A stretch of 64,000 bases of DNA. It comes from Acholoe squamosa. Taxonomy: Eukaryota > Annelida > Polychaeta > Phyllodocida > Polynoidae. This document shows positions 1 through 12,449 of this stretch, piece after piece (within the stretch, counting starts at the first letter, position 1; the number at the start of each line of letters is the position of its first letter). The stretch covers positions 4,146,501 through 4,210,500 of the forward strand of contig OX439043.1 of the NCBI GenBank assembly GCA_949317995.1. The letters are read 5' to 3'. Made by a program: the position numbers and the translations under genes. The notes beneath the pieces were generated by a model, which saw only the letters and a list, made by a program, of their open reading frames with translations, was not told the DNA's origin and did no database searches.

Positions 1-2835
1 CTCTCAATGTTTTAACATTGTTGCTCCTCACCTGTAACCTGGGTACCACTCCTCATGCTGTAATTGCAATTGATGATCATTGTTGCCAATTCTAAAAGAG
101 ACATGTTCTTTCCTGAAGTGAGATTTACAGACGCATATCAAATATGCTATATCAGTCTGACTTTACACAAACACCCCTGGACTTGAGATTTCAACTCCTA
201 ACCTTTGTTTGGTTCCCTAACTCGGGAGGGTGTTGCTCCTATTGTAAAAAGAGCTGTGAGTATATGCCCTCTTTTCTAAACAAGTCGTGCACTGCTTCAC
301 CTAAGTACTTGCACTCACCACATTAGTCTGAAAAGTCACCTACCTTGTTTAAAATAGAGAGAGCTGCACTACCAGGTACCTACTCATGTCACACACTCTA
401 TAGTTTATTATACTGACTGACTTCTCCCAACTAGGTACCTGCTCAAATCCCCCTTTTTCAGCACTGTACTTGAATGACCACTTGTGAGCAACAAAAGGGA
501 CAAGTTATAGCTACATGAAAAGAAAGGTCTGGAAACAAGGGCATTTCTAGCCAGCTCTTCCTTTTACTATAGGAGCAACACCCTCCAGTGCATTTAGAGG
601 TTAGAAAAATTAAAGTTCAAATCATTTATTTAGAGTTGCAAGCTGCGTCAGCGGCCGGGAGTGTAGCAACCGTAGCAACTCCATAATGTTTTTCGGTTTT
701 CTCCCTGTCACCTATGATGTCATTGGTGACGTCATGCTGCCTCAGTGACGTCACCCGCAGTGGCTAGTGATGTTGCCATAATCTATGAGCGCAACTCCTA
801 TCCGTGGACCTTGCCACATTTTTCTTGTTTTTGATTGTCCAAGCCATGCTCAAACATCCATAAGGTGTTATCCCATACCTATTATTGAGACCTTGGTAAT
901 CACCTGTACTTGGAGACAGGATCTCGATACCTCAGGGATAGAATTCCCTGGTCTCATTAACTCCATATTCTACACATGGACACAAAGTTCAAAAAGATAA
1001 CCTTACTGCCTGCCGCTCTATATTATCAGTAGTTGACAGTAAGACTATTTTCACTGCAGTGATATTATCATTACTTGTGAGGCACAGGGGACCAATATGG
1101 AATACACAATCTTGGTTAAACCTCCAGAGACTATGTAATCTGCATTCAGCTGGTGCTGAGAAATTAACACTATATCTTGTGCTGGATTGTATCCTGTGTT
1201 TAGCACTGTAAGGGGCTGAACACAGTAACAACTGTCCATACAATAAAGATTGCACTTCTCAGTATAAAATTTATTTATCAAAGCTTCTCTATCTACATTT
1301 TGTGTATATTTAGGCACCCTAAAAAGGGCCCATTGTCAAAATGATTCTTGTCCCTTGTCTTTAGGCCTATGCCCCTTGTTAATTTCTTGAAGTGACCTTG
1401 TCACCTTACTCCTAATCCCATGTCCTTTATTGATGTTTGAAATGGCCTTGTCCCTTTGTCGATTTTACCCATATGGGCCGGCCCCTATTTACCAGCCTAA
1501 GTGATTACATTTGAAATCAATTAGAGAAAAAAGATATGTCTGTGTGGACTAGTAATTCTCAGCCCTTATATGGAAATAGTAAGGCTGATAGACGAGGAAA
1601 ACAATTTCTAGTCTAAACCTTTACTGTATGTTAGCTGGTAGTTCCCTAACTCCCTGCACTGATTATGATAGGAGATGTAAGAGACTGTTTATTCCCTTTT
1701 GGGATATAAAACCAGGATATGGAAAAAAAAATGGTTAAAACAGCTGTCATTTGACCTCTCTGCATTGGGACTGCCACTGGGGGAATTGTGACAAACTCCC
1801 CAGACCTGTCATAATATTTGAGAGAGTTTTTCTTGAAGAAGGTTTAGGAGAGCTTCATATATTTCAGAGGAACCAAAAATTTCAACCTCTCCATAGGCAA
1901 GGCCCTGTCCTTATAATAGGAGGTATACCACAGAATATGCCTGAATAGTTTCTTCCACATATAGATGGTCAGAAGAAGTCAACAGGACAAAAAAGACAGA
2001 AAAATTAGCTTTCGAAAAGTAAAGAGGATCATCTGTCCTTTTGCACAATGGCTTCTTGCCTAGTGTACGTGTTTATAACAAAGCTACTTTCCATTAAGTA
2101 TTCTTTCAGAGATCCACTACCTTTCTCCTCCTCCTTTCCACAACAAAAGCTGAACAATATCCCAGTCTTGAGCTTTATCCAATGCTGTATTCCCTTGCTC
2201 CACATAATCCAGCTACGATGTAATTCATTAGATGGATTTCAAAAAGAAAAACGGAGAAAGTAAATTAACCCTTTTCATCTACACCTTCTCAGGCGTTTTG
2301 TGCATGTCTGTTCTGCCACTAACCCTCCCTCTTTAGCCCACCATCTGTCTACCCTATCCCTCTTTCTACACTCATCATTCCCCCATCATCGTCTGTCCTC
2401 CCATCCATGTTCCATGGTTCGCATGTTGCCCACTGTCTGCCCTTGCTGCATGATGTCCACAGTTCTGAGGTAGAGATGACATTTTACCCAAATTATTTAT
2501 TCTTTCTATTGCTCATCAAGAACATGACTTTATCATTTATGAGCTTCTACGCAGAGAAGAAAATGGCGTAGGCTTTTCAGGTTAGTTATACAGAAGCCAT
2601 GTAAACCCCTCTCAATTGAACACAACTAGACAAATAAAGGCTGTTTTAGCTCATCACATTTTACTTAGGTCCATTCATCCATGATGAACTACTTTTTGGA
2701 CATAATTGGATAAAACCTCTTTCAAAAACCATTAGTTTTATTTTCCTTTATGGATTTTAGGAAGCTCACAGCAGTTCCTTTCAATTGGAGTGGCGGAAAC
2801 AGGATCTAGTTAGTTTATAGGAAATGAAAAAAAAA
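1..2835. repeat. Dispersed repeat family I, copy A (non-coding)
   Basis: No convincing gene is seen here. The sequence recurs, diverged and in the same block order, at 2,836-6,290, 8,140-10,360, 34,745-38,770, 50,480-55,000 and 63,210-64,000. Shared blocks include CTCATGCTGTAATG near the start, GACACAGGGGAC about 1 kb in, a TTTATAACAAAGCTACTTTCC block near 2,075, and GATGTCCACAGTTCTG near 2,455. Short ORFs are not conserved between copies. The class of element is unknown to me; it could be a large non-autonomous transposon or a segmental repeat. Confidence 0.6.
225..586. mobile_element. MITE with GGAGGGTGTTGCTCC termini, copy 1
   Basis: The two ends are inverted repeats of roughly 30 bp: GGAGGGTGTTGCTCCTAT at the left and its complement at the right. 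A second copy in opposite internal orientation lies at 57,593-57,944. A related uninterrupted sequence near 9,421 (AACTCTGTGCATTTA) reads across the insertion point and serves as an empty site. There is no coding capacity and I could not define a target duplication, so the superfamily is undetermined. Confidence 0.75.
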
Positions 2836-5800
2836 ATAAGCTTTTAACCTTGTTCCTTCCATGTAACCTCAGTATTTTGATCTTGTTCCTACCCTGTAAC
2901 CCAGTCCCCAACTCCGCATGCTGTAATGGCCATTATTATCCACTGTAAGTGAGACATCTGTTCTTGAACTGAGCTTTATGAACCAACATCAAAGAACCTG
3001 CAAGGTCCGCTTAAAAAAAAGAAAGATTTTTTTTCTATGTTTCAAAACTAATTGAGTTTAAATGTCATGTCAGCATTCCATTTAGACCTTATTCAAAGCC
3101 TAATTGAGATATTTCCTTGCTTTGCAAATACACAGAAAATGTCATAGATAACCTTAGTACTCCAGATGGGCGTCTTACAACTTAGTGTATATGGATAACG
3201 CATACCTCAACTTGGTAACTATTACATGCCCAAGTTGCTCCCGCTAGTCACTAACAGCAGTTGGCAGTCAAACAAACTTTTTAGCCCTGCAACCCAGAGA
3301 CACAGGGGACTGATATGAAATACACTAATTTCACTTTAACCTCCAGGGGCTATAACATCTACAGTTGGTTGATGGTTGGTGGTGTTACCAAAGGGCTTTT
3401 CATGATAAGACGTAAATGTACTTCAGCCCTGGGAGGGTTTGAACCACTAACCTATTGCATGCAGTGACAACTGGCAATAAGGTGGTACCACCCTAATTCA
3501 GCCACTTCCGGTAGAATAGCAAAAATACTTCCTTTGTTATTTCAAGGAATTTGGACCATTTGTGAGGAGAGAAAGGCTTAAACCCATGGTTATTTGGTCT
3601 CAAAATAATCAGAAAGTGTTTTTTTTTTAGTCCAGAGTTAATATTTTATTGATATCAAGAAAACAGTGGAGGGTTATGGGGTTGAAATGACCATATAGTT
3701 TATTCCTACACTAGTCAGGTATCACTGCACAAAATCAGTGTGGTGGTTGCCATGGCGATTTAAAAAAAAATTCGAGCCTGACTTTTATATTCTGGACCTA
3801 CTGGATAATTTTCTCCATTTCAAAAGCTAAATTTTGGTGTATTGTGCTAAGCTGTCAGGGAATTTTAAGTATTTCTAATTTTCCATCCAAGGTCGCCAAC
3901 ACTGGTATTTTCCAGTCCGCATTGGATATTTAGGGTGGCATCAGCATACAGTGACAACTGGCAATAAAATTGGAAGATGGTAGATTGCAGCTTAGAGTTG
4001 AATATCATAACTGCTCCACCTATTGTGATATGATACGGTCCATTGTACCGAACCCGTGAGCCTATGATATATGGAATCAATTAGAGAACACAGATATGGC
4101 TATGTGAACCATTCCTTGCTGGTTCTCATATGTATTAGATAAGGCTGAGCGATGAAGGAAAAAACTCATAGTCTGAAATTTTAGTGAAAGTATAAATTAA
4201 AGTCAGTGGGTTCCCGAGTCCCAACAATGATTAGGAAACAGTGAAAGATATCCTGCCCATCCGCCACATGTCTTTAAACCTCTGCACCAGGACAGCTATT
4301 GGCCATATGGTGCCAAAACTCACCACATAAATAATGATATCTCAGGCAAAATTAAAGTCTAGAGTTGTCTCATGCATTTCTGTCATCATTCATGCACTGG
4401 ATACACACTTGTAGCTTGTATATGCAGCCTTGAGATGACAGTGCAATCCTCACCAATATATTACATCACATAAATTGCACATATATTTATAGTAGCCCTT
4501 GGTAATTCAGAGAAAACCCCTAGAAGTAATTCATGGAAAATGTCATAACTTGTATAACCAAATACCTATTCACTGCCATGCAATCAGAGCATATCAAAAA
4601 TAGAGCCAGAGAATAGGAAGAGAATTTTGGTAGCATGGCATCATAATGCACATACATGGACAGACATGAACAATAGTTACAGAAAGATAGCTGACCCTCT
4701 GTCCTCTTTCATAATGGTCTTTCTTATTTAAACCATAGATTTTGGTTCTTTCCAAGTGTGCTACCTTCCCCAGATCGTACTAAACCTCACCTCCTCCCTC
4801 CCACAATGCCTACAGCAATATCCCCACCCCAAACTCTATTCTATCCACATAATTCCCTTTGACATGACTTCACCAGGAGTTCCACATCGAATTTGGCCAT
4901 GTCAAGTTATGCAATTCATCTAGATCATGGATGGATTTCAGCAAAGACAATACCCCTTTGCATGAGCATGTTCTAAGGCTTTATGACCCAGTCTGTTTTT
5001 GTGCACCTCTAACTGCTACTACCCCTCACTCTCCCCTATTGTCTTTAGCCTATGATCCATTTACACAGTTGCCTTTTCCTCTCTCACCCTGCATCACCCT
5101 GTACCCTCCGGTCCATGTTCAGGAGTTTGTTAGTTCGTCACTATCAATCTAGTGTGTGTGATATCCACAGTTCTGTGGTGGAGTTGTCCTTGTACAGAAG
5201 TTAGTTTCTATTCAACTGCTCATGATTCCATCATTCCCTGAGCAGAATTGTAAGCTCTTCATGTTTGTTATCTGTAAACCATATAAACCATAAGTACTCA
5301 TGATTTTAAGATTTAGTTGTTCCAAATCAACTTCTTGTGGCCATGTTGAAATACTGCATTATTTCTCATAGAAAACAACACATTGCCTACTCAAATTGCT
5401 GTTCTTAGATAGGTCACTTCCATTTGTTTTATGAGTTTCAGGAAGCTTATATGAATCAGCTTCACCTCTTCATTTGCAGATCCAGGTTTATTTGAAAAAA
5501 AATAGGGTGGGTCAAAATGTGACTACAATTTAAAATATTCCGATGTATACCCTAATGTATCCCCGTCAGCTCCAACTATTCTCATTCAAGTCCAATTATC
5601 CCCAAATCTACATGTTGATTTGTAGGTTCAATATATTTAGGCTGCATGTCTTTTTTTATATAAATGTTTATTAGTGTGCCAAGTATGTGAGGGTGTGATA
5701 TCAGAAAAAATAAATAAACAAAGTCAACCCCAGGTGCACATTTTCTTAAACTCAGGGTGTGCCTTATACATGGGTTGTTACAGTATATATTCCATCTCTA

Positions 5801-6422
5801 TATGTATAGTTCATCATTATGATGCAGAACCTGCAGCCTGGGGTGAAGGTAGAGTACAGAATTGTGATGGGTATGTTATGGTAGTCTAGTCATGTCCACA
5901 TGCACAGGCCTCAGGGTAATCCGGTCAACTTCTACCACCTCATCTAAATTTGTATTATATAAAACCTGGATGATAGCTTTCCCCCATTTTTTTTTTATAT
6001 TTAAAAGCCGATGTTAATGTTTACTTTAAAAGGAAAGTGGTAGAATTTGTAAGGCCAATCAGGGTTTAAATGGTGTCTCATTCAGCCTGAATTTGTTTAA
6101 TTCAGATGAAATAGATGGTTTGATTATTTCTTCTTTGCACAGGAGGTTATTTCACAGTAATGGCCAGTTTCAGCACCAGGGTCTCAAATGATTGAAATTA
6201 TTCGTAAGCACATAAAAAAGTATTTAAATGATCAGCTGTTCTGTATAAGTGCCAGCGGGTGGCAGTGAATCACCGTTTTTTAAGGGCATTTCTTTTTTAC
6301 TGTGTTCCCAGAGAGACCAGGCTCACAAAGTGTTGGTGAAGGATGCTTAGAGTGGAAAGAAGACAATCAACCATAGAAGAATAGGTAGAGACACTTTCCA
6401 TCAGGTAAAGCTGAAAACTATA
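2836..6422. repeat. Dispersed repeat family I, copy B (non-coding)
   Basis: This is a second diverged copy in the same orientation as copy A. It has the CCCCAACTCCGCATGCTGTAA start block, the GACACAGGGGACTGATATG block and pyrimidine-rich stretches around 4,750-5,100. It runs further 3' than copy A and matches 36,000-38,200 and 53,700-55,000 (for example TCCACATGCACAGG near 5,897 and 37,560). I see no gene. Confidence 0.55.
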
Positions 6423-7384
6423 CCCAGCTAGCAAAGATACATTGTGCCAATGTTGGGCCAACGATAGCCAGGGTTGGACTGACGTCAGATTCCAATTTGT
6501 TTGTCTAATTTCCCATTGAGCCAACATCAGGAAACTGACGTTGGCCCAACGTTTAGCCAACCAAGATCGGGCTAAAATCTGATGTTGGTCCAATGTTAGA
6601 ATACCAATGTTAGGCCAATGTTCATTTGTCTGTCTAATTTACCATTAAGCCAACATCGCCATGTCAGTGATGTTGAGCCGTTGTCCAAAGCAAACTGTAC
6701 CAACATCTAGCCAACCTTTTTTTTCTTCTCATGTACTCTCCATTATATCATGCTAGTCTAACAAGAAAAGGCAACCACCTAATTTGATCACATCTATTTA
6801 AAGATATAGCTGTCAAGAATCATCATTTTAGAGACGGCCATTTCTTCAGTTTCACCTTATCTTAGCTGTATTAGCCAAGGAGTGATACAATGTCATTCTA
6901 TAGTTTAGACCTTAAAAAGGGTGTCCTTGTGGTGATGTTTCAAGTATTTTGTTATTTCACATAAAACTGTTGAACATTTATCATAAATACTTTAATTGAA
7001 CTTTTCTGGATTTAAAGATATCAAAAACACTCAATATAGATGCTAATCTGATGCTTATCATGACATAATTTGAAGAATCTTAGCAGGTAAAATCCCTTCA
7101 TATAGCCAACAATGCCCTCTGTTGGAGGTTGGGTACACAGTATTTTGCCAATCTTGGGCCAACGTTGTTTATTTCCTCATTAATGGAAGACCTGCCAAAG
7201 TTAATACAGTAATGAACTGCCAACGTTGGTACAACAGGAAATATCTGATGTTTGGCAGGGCACAACGTAGATTTGCCAATGTTGGTATGACATCAGACTG
7301 CCAACGTTGGGCCAATGTTGGAATATTCCTGCTGACGGTGCCGACCATTGCCAACATTGGCCAAACGTTTCCTTGCTAGCTGGG
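6423..7384. mobile_element. MITE of 962 bp with TA duplication and an internal CCAACGTTGG-type motif array
   Basis: The termini are CCCAGCTAGCAA and its complement TTGCTAGCTGGG, each flanked by TA. Beyond the termini both arms carry many variants of GCCAATGTTGGGCCAACG in both orientations (6,440-6,720 and 7,140-7,375). The middle is AT-rich and non-coding. A related copy near 39,657 lacks the element and reads straight across the TA, confirming the boundaries. The TA duplication fits Tc1/mariner-like or other TA-targeting superfamilies. The termini begin like the shorter MITE at 62,990. Confidence 0.8.
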
Positions 7385-7842
7385 TACTTTATATATAGGC
7401 CCTATAGGGTTGAACTAAATCAATAGTCTAGCAGACACTCCGGCTGTTAGTAGTGGTTAGAAATAAGCCAGGGGATAACCCAGCCTGATAGACAGTGTAG
7501 GAGCTCCTCAGTGGGCGTAGAGTCCCATCACTGCGTATAGACGAGGGGACTTGTGGTAAGTCACCAGGAGGGTGTAGGCTTTAAAAGCAGTTCTCTAAAA
7601 GTTGACAGTTTTTGTCATTAGATGATTGCTATTCTATACAAGGGTTCAATAATCAAAACACCAGGCAGCTCCAACAAGGGAAATCATGCATTTACGCTAC
7701 TATCTGTAGGCTAGTCCTGTACATAGATTTGCTATGAAGATCTTCATTATTTAAGCTGTAAAAATATTATTATTTACTGTAGAGATTGATATCATATATC
7801 TACATGTTTCATATGGTGATTCCCATGTAAGTTATGCATGTA
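7385..7842. repeat. Family I copy B, distal part
   Basis: This continues the repeat after the MITE. It matches 39,660-39,815 plus 40,200-40,300, including GTAGGAGCTCCTCAG near 7,497 and 39,766. The comparison gives an empty site for the foldback element at 39,826. No gene is seen. Confidence 0.55.
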
Positions 7843-8036
7843 TGAGTAGTCCTCGTCAACCTGTGTGAAGTGGCTTACACATGTCGCTAGATGGATCAAG
7901 ACGTCGTTATAGCACAAGATCACCAGGAATAGCAATTGCAACACACAGTGGCGAAAGATGACGGAATCAGTTATCACTCAAAAAGGAGTCACCATTGATG
8001 ACCAATCATGGCGACAGATGACGACAATTTGCTGGG
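7843..8036. mobile_element. TACCCAGCAAATTGTCGT MITE, inverted and truncated copy
   Basis: It matches the complement of the intact element at 62,990-63,215 along almost its whole length and ends in ACGACAATTTGCTGGGTA. The other terminus is lost. It is non-coding. Confidence 0.75.
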
Positions 8037-8269
8037 TAAGGTTTTCAAAGCAGTACTAATGGCTGGGTTGACTGTCTTTGTGAAACTGTTCCCTGGTTTT
8101 TCACAGTGACTTCTAAGGGAGTTGTATAACAGGCGAGAACAGTTTAAATGTTTTAACCTTCCTCCTCCTCCCCTATAACCTTGGCCACACTCCTCATTCT
8201 GTAATGGCTAGTGATGGTCATCGCTGGTTATTCTAAAACAGACATGTTTTTCTTGAAGTGAGATTCATA

Positions 8270-8800
8270 AACTGCCCAAATGGCCAATACTAGATCAGTC
8301 ATTGGGCAGAAACTGTTCATGTTCGGTAAACTGCGTTACCTCATGACAGAGAAGGTTGCGGGTATAGTTTATAGACACACCATTTTACCATTTTTTGATT
8401 ACTGCAGCTTTGTGATTGATGGCGCAAATGCTGATCAAACCACAAAGCTCCAGAGGTTGCAAAACAGGGGGCTTAGAATTGTTACAAAGTCTTCAACATT
8501 AAAACCAGTACAGAGGTCCTCCACCCCCGGTGTGTTGTTGATAGGCTAGACATCAGACGCCAAAAACAACTGGCAATCTTTATGTACAAGCAAACCACAA
8601 AACTGGGCCTAAGGGCCACTGAGACCCAAAGGACCAGAGGTGACACGAAAATAAAATTCCTCCGGAAGAAACCAAACCTTAAAACAGGGGTGTCCAACTG
8701 TGGAACAGAATTGATTCCAGAGCTCAGAAAGCAAAGACTATCGCAGAATTTAAAACCTTATACAGCAAGTATAACCTGGCCCCAGTCTTAATTGGCTAAC
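8270..8800 (+). pseudogene. Non-LTR retrotransposon reverse-transcriptase C-terminal fragment
   Basis: The plus-strand translation at 8,280-8,549 contains the signature tail of CR1/Jockey-type reverse transcriptases: an IVYRHTILPFFDYCS block followed by TKLQRLQNRGLRIV. Further frames downstream give RRQKQLAIFMYKQTTKL-like and NLKTGVSNCGTELIPELRKQ-like text, which fits the post-RT tail ending in a W/L-N-x-L-P-type motif. Only about 170 residues' worth of sequence remains and the frame shifts at least twice, so this is a dead 5'-truncated copy. No endonuclease, catalytic YxDD or poly-A tail is present. Assignment to a particular clade is uncertain. Confidence 0.7.
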
Positions 8801-9696
8801 AGCTAAGAATTACACCAAGAGTCAATGGGCTCCTGTCTTTGTTTTGCTGGGTAATCATTGACTTATAGCCACCCACCAACTCTGGTGATACACTATGCAC
8901 TGGTAAGGATACAACTACATTGAAGTAACGCAAACATATTTCATATTTCACTCTGCTTTGAGCTGACCTGACCTTCCTAAAGAGAGCTACAAATGCCCCA
9001 TAGATGTAAAAAATGCCCACACCACTGGGAAAATAACTATCCTTATCATCACACCTCCACTTCACCTTAACTCATCCAAATATCTCCTATCTCACTGTCT
9101 GGATGGCATCAGCAGTGCACACTTTTATCTTTATCCTACCAACCTCCTTCTCCTACTATTCTATATTATTTGAATTCTATCTGCATGACAAAATCATATA
9201 TTGAATGTAAACTCCAGGAATATACTGTGCCAAGATTTAATTGAGGAAATAAAGGTTCAGCAGCCATGTAAAATCATGAAAATGATGTGGTGAAGCTGGA
9301 ACAAAAAACAACAACAACAAAAAACCAACAAAAACCAACCATCAAAGATGCTATATGAGTCTGCCTTTACATAAGACTCTTGAACCTGAGATTTCAACTC
9401 CTAACTTTTGTTTTGTTCCCTAACTCTGTGCATTTATAGGTTAGAAAAGTTAAAGGTCAAAACATTTTGTTTTGATTGTTCAAGCCTATCCATAAAATGA
9501 GGATTACAGCTCTCAGTAAAGTACATTTATTCAAGCTTCTCTACCTATTTTTTTTTTTGTTTTTATGCATCCTAAAAAGGGCCCATTATCAAAATGGTTC
9601 TTGTCCCTTGTATCTAGACCCATGCCCCTTTTTAATTTCTTGAAGTGACATTTTAACCTTTCTCCTAACCCCATGTCCCTTGTTGATTTAAGATAT

Positions 9697-9856
9697 CAGT
9701 GGCGGATTTAAAAGGGGGGCACGGGGGTGTGTGCCCCCCTCTTTTTTGTCAGTAGTTAGGAGTTTATTTGCCTTTATTACCCCCAAATTTAGCCCAAATC
9801 TTGGTAGGTACCAAGGGGTACGTCCCCTCCTTCTCAAAATCCTGGATTTGCCACTG
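9697..9856. mobile_element. hAT-like MITE (CAGTGGCGGA termini), copy 1
   Basis: It starts CAGTGGCGGATTTA and ends TGGATTTGCCACTG, the CAGNGGCG terminus common among hAT MITEs. The uninterrupted counterpart in copy A (near 1,432) serves as an empty site. Relatives lie at 36,700 and 61,714. Confidence 0.7.
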
Positions 9857-10360
9857 GAAATGGCCTTTTCCCCTTGTCAAATTCACCCATCTGGGGCCCT
9901 ATATTTTCCAGCCTAAATGAAGATATATGGAATCGATCAGATGAAAACAGACATGGTTGTGTGGACTAGTAATGTTCAGCCCTTATATGGAATAAGTAAG
10001 GCTGATAAATGAGGAAAACAACTCCTAGTCTGAACCTTTACTGTATGTCAGTCATTAGGTCCCTGACTCCCAGCACTGATTATGATAGGGGAGATGGTTT
10101 ACTCTCTTGAGGGATATAGAGCTACAGTATAGGAAACATTGATAGCACTGCTTTCTTTTAACCTGTGCACTGGGACTACCACTAGGGGATTTGTGACAAA
10201 CTCCTCAGACTTGTGATAAAACCTGAGAGAAAGTTATTTTCAAAGAAAGTTTAGAAGAGCTCCAAACCCTCCATAGCCATCCCCCTTGTCCTTATGATAG
10301 CAAGAATGTCTGAGTCTTTTCTTCAACATAGAGACTGTCAGAAGGAGTCAACAAGACAAT

Positions 10361-10500
10361 AGGGCATATAACCTATTTTCTCGAGCTCTGATTGGCTGAG
10401 AGCAATGATCACGTGATCACAATAAAAAAACATAAAAAAAAACACCGACCACATGATTTTACCACATGGTCAGTGTGCAACACTAAGAACCCTCGTTTAT
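10361..10500. repeat. Polinton left terminal inverted repeat
   Basis: GGGCATATAACCTATTTTCT at the left matches the complement of the right end with a few changes. It continues through a GATTGGCTGAG block and a palindromic GATCACGTGATCAC. A second dyad (GACCACATG...CATGGTC) follows in both copies. These nested palindromes could fold at the ends. Confidence 0.75.
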
Positions 10501-10849
10501 TTTATTTTATAGACAGCAAAAAAAAAAAAAGATAATCAAAGGGACCTGCTTGCACATACGTTTCTACTACGTTGGTTGTTTTACATGCAAAAATCAACTC
10601 AAAGGCTTTTTTTTTTTATTTTTTTATTTTTTTTTATTTTCACTCCGCACACAAACACCAGAAATGCTACAAAAATTTTACATATTTACCTAAATCTTAC
10701 AGAAATTCCACTTTTACACACACACACAAGATTTGACCTTGATACACGACTTTAACCTTTATGTATTCTTTTCACAAAACGAAAGAAATGCAACATTTTA
10801 GGCAAATGTTACAAAATTTCCGTAAAATTTTACAAATTTACCAAAATTT
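10501..10849. other. AT-rich Polinton segment without a gene
   Basis: T-rich and A-rich runs with short imperfect repeats (ACAAAATTT, TTACAAATTTAC) lie between the terminal repeat and the end of polB. I see no coding sequence; it is probably the 3' flank of polB. Confidence 0.5.
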
Positions 10850-11081
10850 CCAAGGGCAAAGTGCTTGCTCCATCTTGACATACCCGTCTTTTGATATACT
10901 TAATCCCTGTTTCTTTTGCGAATAAGCACCTTTTTGTAGTCTTCAGCTGTTAATTTGTTTTTGAATTACTCCTTTGCAGCTCATTTTCTTTTCGACCCCT
11001 TCTCCACTTCCTATGTAACATTTGGAGTTTAAGGCCATCATCTTGTCTCCTTCCCACTCCACTTTGAAAACACGTGGAGTT
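10850..11081 (-). pseudogene. Polinton DNA polymerase B, C-terminal fragment
   Basis: Read on the minus strand from the retroelement junction, one frame gives VFKVEWEGDKMMALNSKCYI and then a KKMSCKGVIQK block. These match the C-terminal part of Polinton polB (an F-K-x-E-x-x-G-D motif, then S-K-x-Y and L-S-C-K-G). A stop at 10,943-10,945 breaks this frame. A neighbouring frame then continues with LTAEDYKKVL, also typical of the family. It is the 3' end of the gene whose remainder lies at 27,194-30,661, separated by the retroelement and itself frameshifted. Confidence 0.75.
11078..11081. repeat. Target-site duplication AGTT, left copy
   Basis: AGTT directly precedes the left LTR and is repeated at 27,194-27,197 directly after the right LTR. 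Errantivirus-type Ty3/gypsy elements make 4-bp duplications. Confidence 0.8.
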
Positions 11082-12431
11082 TGTCATACTAGTGATTGGC
11101 ATGATCAAGTTGTCATATGAGAAATATCATATGACTAGTGGTATATAGTGTAATTATCTCAAGGCTCTTATAAATAGTGTTATTTCCAGTTGTCACTGGT
11201 TTATTCAGCTTTAGGCAACATGTAAGAAATATCAATCATACAGTAGTTAGTATGTAGGTAATTAGTACATACAGTAAACATACAGTAATTTATAAAGTAC
11301 AATGTTCAGTTCCACTCCACCTGTGAGGTATTAATAATACAGTGTCCAGCATACTTCTAGGTGGGTTCCCACACCTAGCTCCTGACCTGCTGCTTAGAGG
11401 AATAATGTAATAATGGATAACTTTACCCTCTGGTGGAAGTCTTGAAGAAGATAGCCTCTGGCCACTAATGGTAGGAAACCAATGCCTGTCTAGCATAGTT
11501 TCACCATAGTGCAGTGGTATAGCAGGTAGCAGGAGATGACTGGAGATGTTACCTCTAGAGCGGTTCTTGGTGATGTGTCTTCCTGGAGGTGCAGACAGGC
11601 TATTTGTAGCAAATCTTGGAAAAGCACCTCCAGACTGACTGGAGCCAGCAGCATCTGCCTAACTCTACAATTGTTTGAGGGGACCCTTTCAAGTGTCACA
11701 GGGGGACAAAGGACCCCCATGGACGCCGCTATGGCCCCCATTGTCTTGGTCGGTTCTGCATCTTTAGACCCTCATATCTCGGCCGTTTATGCTTGTATAA
11801 CCGCCATTTTGGGCATGCGCGGAGCTGAATGTGCCAAGATTATAATGCCCGCTGGATAGGCGCGTTACTCCCGCCGGTTTGTCTGTAGCTTACTCGGAGG
11901 TCGATTCAGTCTCCATGGCGTAACTTCCTTAATACTGGGAGTTCCGCCTTGATCTTGGGCTCATTCTGACCGTCTAATTATGGGCTTTCCATAGAATTTT
12001 TGATATTTGACCTAGGTCGCTCAGGAGCGACGCTAGAGCGACCGGAAGGTTATGGCGTCGTGCTTATGTAACCCATTGTTCAGTCCTTAGAGTGCTCAGA
12101 CACTCATGACGGCGTCAGCGGTGCTCAGGCACCCGTGACGGCCGGTTGCATTCACTTACAAGTTATTAATTTGTGCATTGAACCATGAGGTCGCACACTG
12201 AGACCCTTATTCTTATTATATTGTGCAGTGAACCATTAGGTCGGACCTTTTGATGTCATAAACTTAGTCTAACTGACTGTGGCTGGTGTGCAGTGGGGCA
12301 TGAACGCTCTTATGTAAAGTTTGAGCGCTCTTATAGCTCTTAGAACCAACCTATGTATTAATTTCATAGATATTTCTTTGATTAATACAAAATATGTTAC
12401 AATTTATGGAATAATAAAATGGTATGTCATA
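11082..12431 (-). repeat. 3' LTR (left copy)
   Basis: It begins TGTCATAC and ends GTATGTCATA on the plus strand. It is the same length as, and offset by exactly 14,762 bp from, the right copy. The only difference I found is T at 11,866 against A at 26,628. A minus-strand AATAAA (11,200-11,205) lies near the R/U5 side and a TATA-like TTTATAAATTA lies about 90 bp upstream of it. ORFs read in it (for example 11,536-11,859) are duplicated in the other LTR and look non-coding. Confidence 0.93.
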
Positions 12432-12436
12432 GAATA

Positions 12437-12449
12437 CTCCCTCTCCCCC
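12437..12449 (-). promoter_or_regulatory. Polypurine tract candidate
   Basis: On the minus strand GGGGGAGAGGGAG lies five bases upstream of the 3' LTR, where plus-strand DNA synthesis should be primed. The five-base gap is slightly unusual; otherwise the position is right. Confidence 0.6.

Larger units (their letters stand above)
8140..10360. repeat. Dispersed repeat family I, copy C (left part)
   Basis: It begins with the CTCATTCTGTAATGGCTAG block and later matches 1,290-1,975 closely. Its homology to copy A stops at about 10,350, where the Polinton terminus starts. The next block of copy A (from about 2,070) reappears at about 34,755. I infer that 10,361-34,745 is inserted DNA. The stretch also contains a non-LTR fragment and a hAT-like MITE. 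Confidence 0.6.

Noticed and set aside
4931-5152. Pro/Leu-rich ORFs in repeat copies (also 35,143, 52,859 and 53,217)
   Set aside because: They come from pyrimidine-rich blocks of family I and are not conserved in frame between copies.
11290-11859. ORFs of 68-107 aa on both strands in the left LTR, repeated at 26,052-26,621
   Set aside because: They are copied only because the LTR is duplicated. They overlap each other on opposite strands and have no domain or start context.
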